Positions 60,480 to 64,000 of a DNA stretch of 64,000 nucleotides are shown here, piece by piece. Under the pieces are notes generated by a model. The model worked only from the letters and a program-made list of their open reading frames with translations. It searched no databases and had not been told where the DNA came from. The stretch's first letter is position 1. Each line of letters begins with the position of its first letter. Location of the stretch: assembly GCA_000320605.2 (NCBI GenBank), contig KB445793.1:1633122-1697121 (forward strand), read 5' to 3'. This DNA comes from Gelatoporia subvermispora B (Eukaryota > Basidiomycota > Agaricomycetes > Polyporales > Gelatoporiaceae). Both the position numbers and the translations under genes were made by a program.

Positions 60480-61121
60480 TCACATGTGGCTGGTGGAAGC
60501 ACCGGTCCTCCTTGAGCACAAGTGACCCCGCCCGCCGTTGCTTTTCAGGCGGCACTCCCGCGAACACCACATCTCTCCGCAGCTGGAACAGCTAGGAAAG
60601 TTGGACCCCTTCTTCCTACACGTAACGCAGACGGCATTGACGCGGAATCTCGACGCTTGCTCCAGATCTTCCAGAGTACTAGTAGGGCGCGATTCGTCCA
60701 GAAGCGGGGAGTGAGTTCGTGGCGTGGCAGGGGCCTCCGAAGAGGAAGCGGTGGACAGTGAGTCGGGAGAGGAAGAGCGGCGGATTATCCTGGATGCGAT
60801 CGGTAAGGCACGAGGAGGATTTCTGGTCGTGTGCCCAGGAGATAGTACGCTATTCGTGGGATGGTCTGATACCATATGACGGGCCTGTGCCGCAGATGGC
60901 GTGAGAGGAGGCCGCTCCTTTTTCTGAACGCCGACCACAAGTCGCAGCGAGGTTTGGGCGGATCGAAGGGGAGCGTGAACTGGTGGCATGTGTTGGACTT
61001 CCAAATCGACCTCGGACAGCGGGGGAGTTTTGAGATGCGTGCAACATCCGTCCTTGTGACCGGACGCCATGGAAAAAGTAGAGATCGTACTCTGGAAAGA
61101 CATCAAAGTGCCAGAAGACAT
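60480..61121 (-). CDS. Protein with C-terminal MYND-like zinc finger (paralogue B)
   Basis: From the first ATG in frame (61121) this gives 213 aa; the open frame extends further 5' without an ATG, so an upstream exon is possible. A Ser/Thr/Pro-rich region (SPDSLSTASSSEAP) leads into a finger almost identical in spacing to paralogue A: CVTC, CSSC, GEMWCSREC and a final H-x-C. FRV and Lys/Gly residues ahead of the finger are also shared. The two are a tandem duplication with a conserved finger and diverged linkers. The partner or target is unknown. Confidence 0.68.
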   Translation of the reverse strand: MSSGTLMSFQSTISTFSMASGHKDGCCTHLKTPPLSEVDLEVQHMPPVHAPLRSAQTSLRLVVGVQKKERPPLTPSAAQARHMVSDHPTNSVLSPGHTTRNPPRALPIASRIIRRSSSPDSLSTASSSEAPATPRTHSPLLDESRPTSTLEDLEQASRFRVNAVCVTCRKKGSNFPSCSSCGEMWCSRECRLKSNGGRGHLCSRRTGASTSHM

Positions 61122-64000
61122 CGTCCGAGCACGCGATGGCCGTTCGGATGTATCAGTATGCCGTGACCCAGAAGCACCCGTCTGTACCGAAAAAAGATCA
61201 GACAGATCCAACTTTTGAGTCTAGGATCCACATTACCTTGCTAGAGTCCTTGAAAATGCTTATCGTATCCGAAGGTGATGCGACGAGCGTCCTTTCGGGG
61301 TTGCGATCGCGACGCGGCCGTACTGATAATAGTCGACCCGATAAGCCAGTGATGTGCTACTTATCAGAAGCATACGCGCCTTGTCTGGGGACACAACACA
61401 GAGGGTGCAATTGCGCGCTCACGCCAATTTCGCGCATGAAGTCTTCAAAATGACTTCTGGTGGTAGCTTTGGGCCAAGTATGTGGTGCACGCTGATAGGG
61501 TATCAGACTCGAGGGTCTCGGTATGGAATGACATGGAATGGCATACCTTTGTGGGAGGGCGAGTCGCAGCGTAACGGTCCATAGCTTCCGCTGTTGAGAT
61601 CACGGGCCAAAGGGTAACTGTGCGAGACTGAACCTAACTGCCTTCCCATGTTATATGGCTGCACACGAGCGTATGCGATGGTACTGTTGCGTCACACGAG
61701 CTGTTCCGAGTTAACACCCTCATGTCATAATAGAAGCCTGCAGGCAGACGGTGGCATTCGGGCAAACTGCGGAATGGTCGAGAGAAGCTGACAGATAAGG
61801 CAGATCTCAAAGTACCAGCTGAGAAAAGTTCCAGATGCCAGAACGTCACGAATGAACGCTGTTTACCCCGCAATAGCGAGACGGCGTTGAATCCAACTTG
61901 CCGAAGACCTCATTGCAAGCAACGACGCAGGAAGCACGACATACAGCATGCAAGGGCAGTCAGCAGCTTCACACTGCAGCGAGGGTCTGTGAAAATCAGT
62001 TGGGTCTGGAGTGGACGATACTCCAAGGATTCGATGTCTGATGACTGGAGAGAGCCAGCGCCCACTTTTTGTGAAGACGATCCGGCAGCCGCCGGCACGC
62101 CACACACGAATAATTAGACGCCCATCCCTGGCCCAGCGTCCGTCCGCGAGTCTGCTGCTTGTTCGCTGCCGACGCTCTCTCTCCTCGGATGAACCGCGTC
62201 CATCGTCATTCTAGAGTATTCTCATTCAAATCTGACCACATCTTCTGACAACAACTCTTGGCAATTCCTTTTGCCCTATGAATTTTATAACGGAATGAAT
62301 CCGCGTACTTCCACCGTCTTGAATAAGCTTTCAGTGGGGTATACTCCGTCGCTGCCCGGACGCGCCGACGGTCTAGCTCTGCACCCTTGTGACCATGACG
62401 AAGTGTTTCAGGGATATACCATTGACCCTTGGTAGAAGATGTCTATGACCTCGAAAGAAGGCCGCTCGATGTATCCCCGACGTCCCCTAGGGACGACCAT
62501 CGCGCACCGCTCGAATTCACTTTCGCATCAACGGCGCGGCCTCCGGTAGCATCTTGTGGCGCTCATATGCGCTCACGTTCTCATGAGCAGACCCTCCGTT
62601 TGCGCACTCGAATACCGACGGCCACGCCTACCTTGGGATGAAGTGCCTCATGGCCCCGAGCAGCACGACTCCATACCAACAGCGGGCAGAGAATCTCCGG
62701 CCTAGCCTACAGACAGACGTGCAATGTGGAGGCTTACGAACGTTCCTGGATCGTCGTGAGTGTAATGAGAATTTCTGCTGATAGTACCTTTAGGATCACT
62801 CCGGTGTGCGTCGGTCTCATTAGTATACAATGGAACAATCATACTGCCCCGCCCTCCATATCCGTTCGATCCTGGGCCACCTGCTTATCTTGAGGGAGGC
62901 CGGCCTCGGTGAAGCTGTTTTTACATACGCGGTCAAACTAGCCGGAGTGTTGAGCTAATAATGCTTGAGAATCACTTCAGACCCTAGATAAGCCTCATCC
63001 CTGTGGTAATTCCCACTCACAGTAAAATCTTCTCGTTACACCCAGTTTAACGGCACTTGTCGTTCTCCTTTCCTCGTACCCACCCCGATGACCTATCGCC
63101 CTCGTCACCCGGGAAAAACGCGAAGGGTACCCTATCTGCCATGTCCACTGCTCTTACGACCCCCTGACTGTTAAGCTCTCATACTTCGCTGATCATGCGA
63201 CAAAAGGGCATATGAAGCGACCAAGTGGCGCATTCAATCGCACAAGTCGTCACTCGCATATGCCGCAACACACGTTGTCTGCGCATTGTACGCCACAGCG
63301 ATTGTCGCTCGCTACTCATCGGCCATCTCTCACAGCGATCCCAAACGGCTCTGCGACTGCCGCCCAGTGCGTCACGCTGCACGCCTTCGCGATTTCATTA
63401 CAGCTGTTCTCGGGGCCTGCCAACGTCATTCAGAAGTTCATTTCCGCGAGTATTCTCGGAAGCAGCGCTTCGCCCCTTGGGCAAGCTGTGTAAGAAACAT
63501 CGTGCAAATTCCTCAGAAGTACGGGCGCATTGCCGATCGAGGCGGACGCAGAAGTGATACAATCGTCGACCCATGGTTTCGTCACGGCAATTACATCGCT
63601 CATCCAAGTGTGCGAGATGAGGACGTGAAGTAGTGCTCGAGACCCCGTGGAGTCGTTGGTTAGTCTCATGAACTTCTTGCGGATTCCAAGACTGTCATCA
63701 CGCCTCTCCTTGATGAGAACCTCATGATCAGTTGGATCCCATGACCGTGAGGCATGCCTGGGCTAGGGCAAAGTCTTACTGCGTCAGCTGCGGTCACTCA
63801 GAGTAGCACAGCACGCTTTGGCGCTTCCCCAATATGCCTTGCGCAGGAAGTTGGGCGGGACCCAAACCCTTGACCACGATATCCTGTACATCCAGAGCCA
63901 GACAAACTCCTGTCCTTAAATCGTAACTTATGATTTCGATAGGTGTAGCCCTCCATTTTGTCGTAATGGACTGTGTCTGTTGACGTACACCGTGAATAAG
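61122..64000. other. Right end, no gene recognised
   Basis: Frames up to 115 codons occur (for example 63286-63633 on the + strand) but none resembles a family and no exon chain stands out. No tRNA or rRNA signal is seen. Confidence 0.4.

Overview
The window is nuclear DNA of a filamentous basidiomycete, most likely an Agaricomycete. Its genes are cut by many 50-75 nt GT-AG introns, it has a tRNA-Ala with a short intron, and the recognisable proteins are fungal ones: V-ATPase subunit B, tubulin cofactor D, TCP11/Sok1, Bud22, a Rax1-like RGS protein and F-box proteins. The order (Polyporales or another) cannot be settled from sequence alone.

Left part (1-11.4 kb): a 491-aa cytosine-deaminase-like amidohydrolase; a protein with long amphipathic Thr/Gln-rich repeats; a TIR DNA transposon copy (4631-6662, interior unsequenced); and two head-to-tail aldo-keto reductases of the pyridoxal-reductase type. 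One reductase is intact (12 exons, 340 aa). The other is broken by a deletion, a frameshift and stops.

Middle part (11.4-36.5 kb): a large, diverged inverted duplication. A 5.2-kb unique core holds an intact Rax1-like RGS gene on the + strand. It is flanked by inverted arms (16.28-22.14 kb and 27.32-30.76 kb). Outside the arms lie two pairs of outward-pointing paralogues (L1 and L2 on the left, R1 and R2 on the right) of a gene family I cannot name. All four can be read as uninterrupted spliced genes. All share a last exon of exactly 244 nt and a five-cysteine cluster resembling a Zn(II)2Cys6 domain without its sixth cysteine. The two short forms (L1, R1) share exon lengths 264-127-250-244. 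The two long forms (L2, R2) carry an extra domain copy. A second, nearly identical TIR transposon copy sits inside the left arm only, so it landed after the inverted duplication; the empty site is visible in the right arm.

Right part (36.5-61.2 kb): mostly ordinary conserved genes, densely packed. In order: an F-box/LRR protein with an acidic insert, a single-pass membrane protein, TCP11/Sok1, V-ATPase subunit B, tubulin cofactor D, a YCII-domain protein, a 2-oxoglutarate/Fe(II) oxygenase, tRNA-Ala(AGC), Bud22, and two tandem MYND-like zinc-finger paralogues. I recognised nothing in the last 2.8 kb.

The candidate for an undescribed system is the outward-facing paralogue set at the ends of the inverted duplication around the RGS gene. 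The sequence supports its structure well; its function is unknown.
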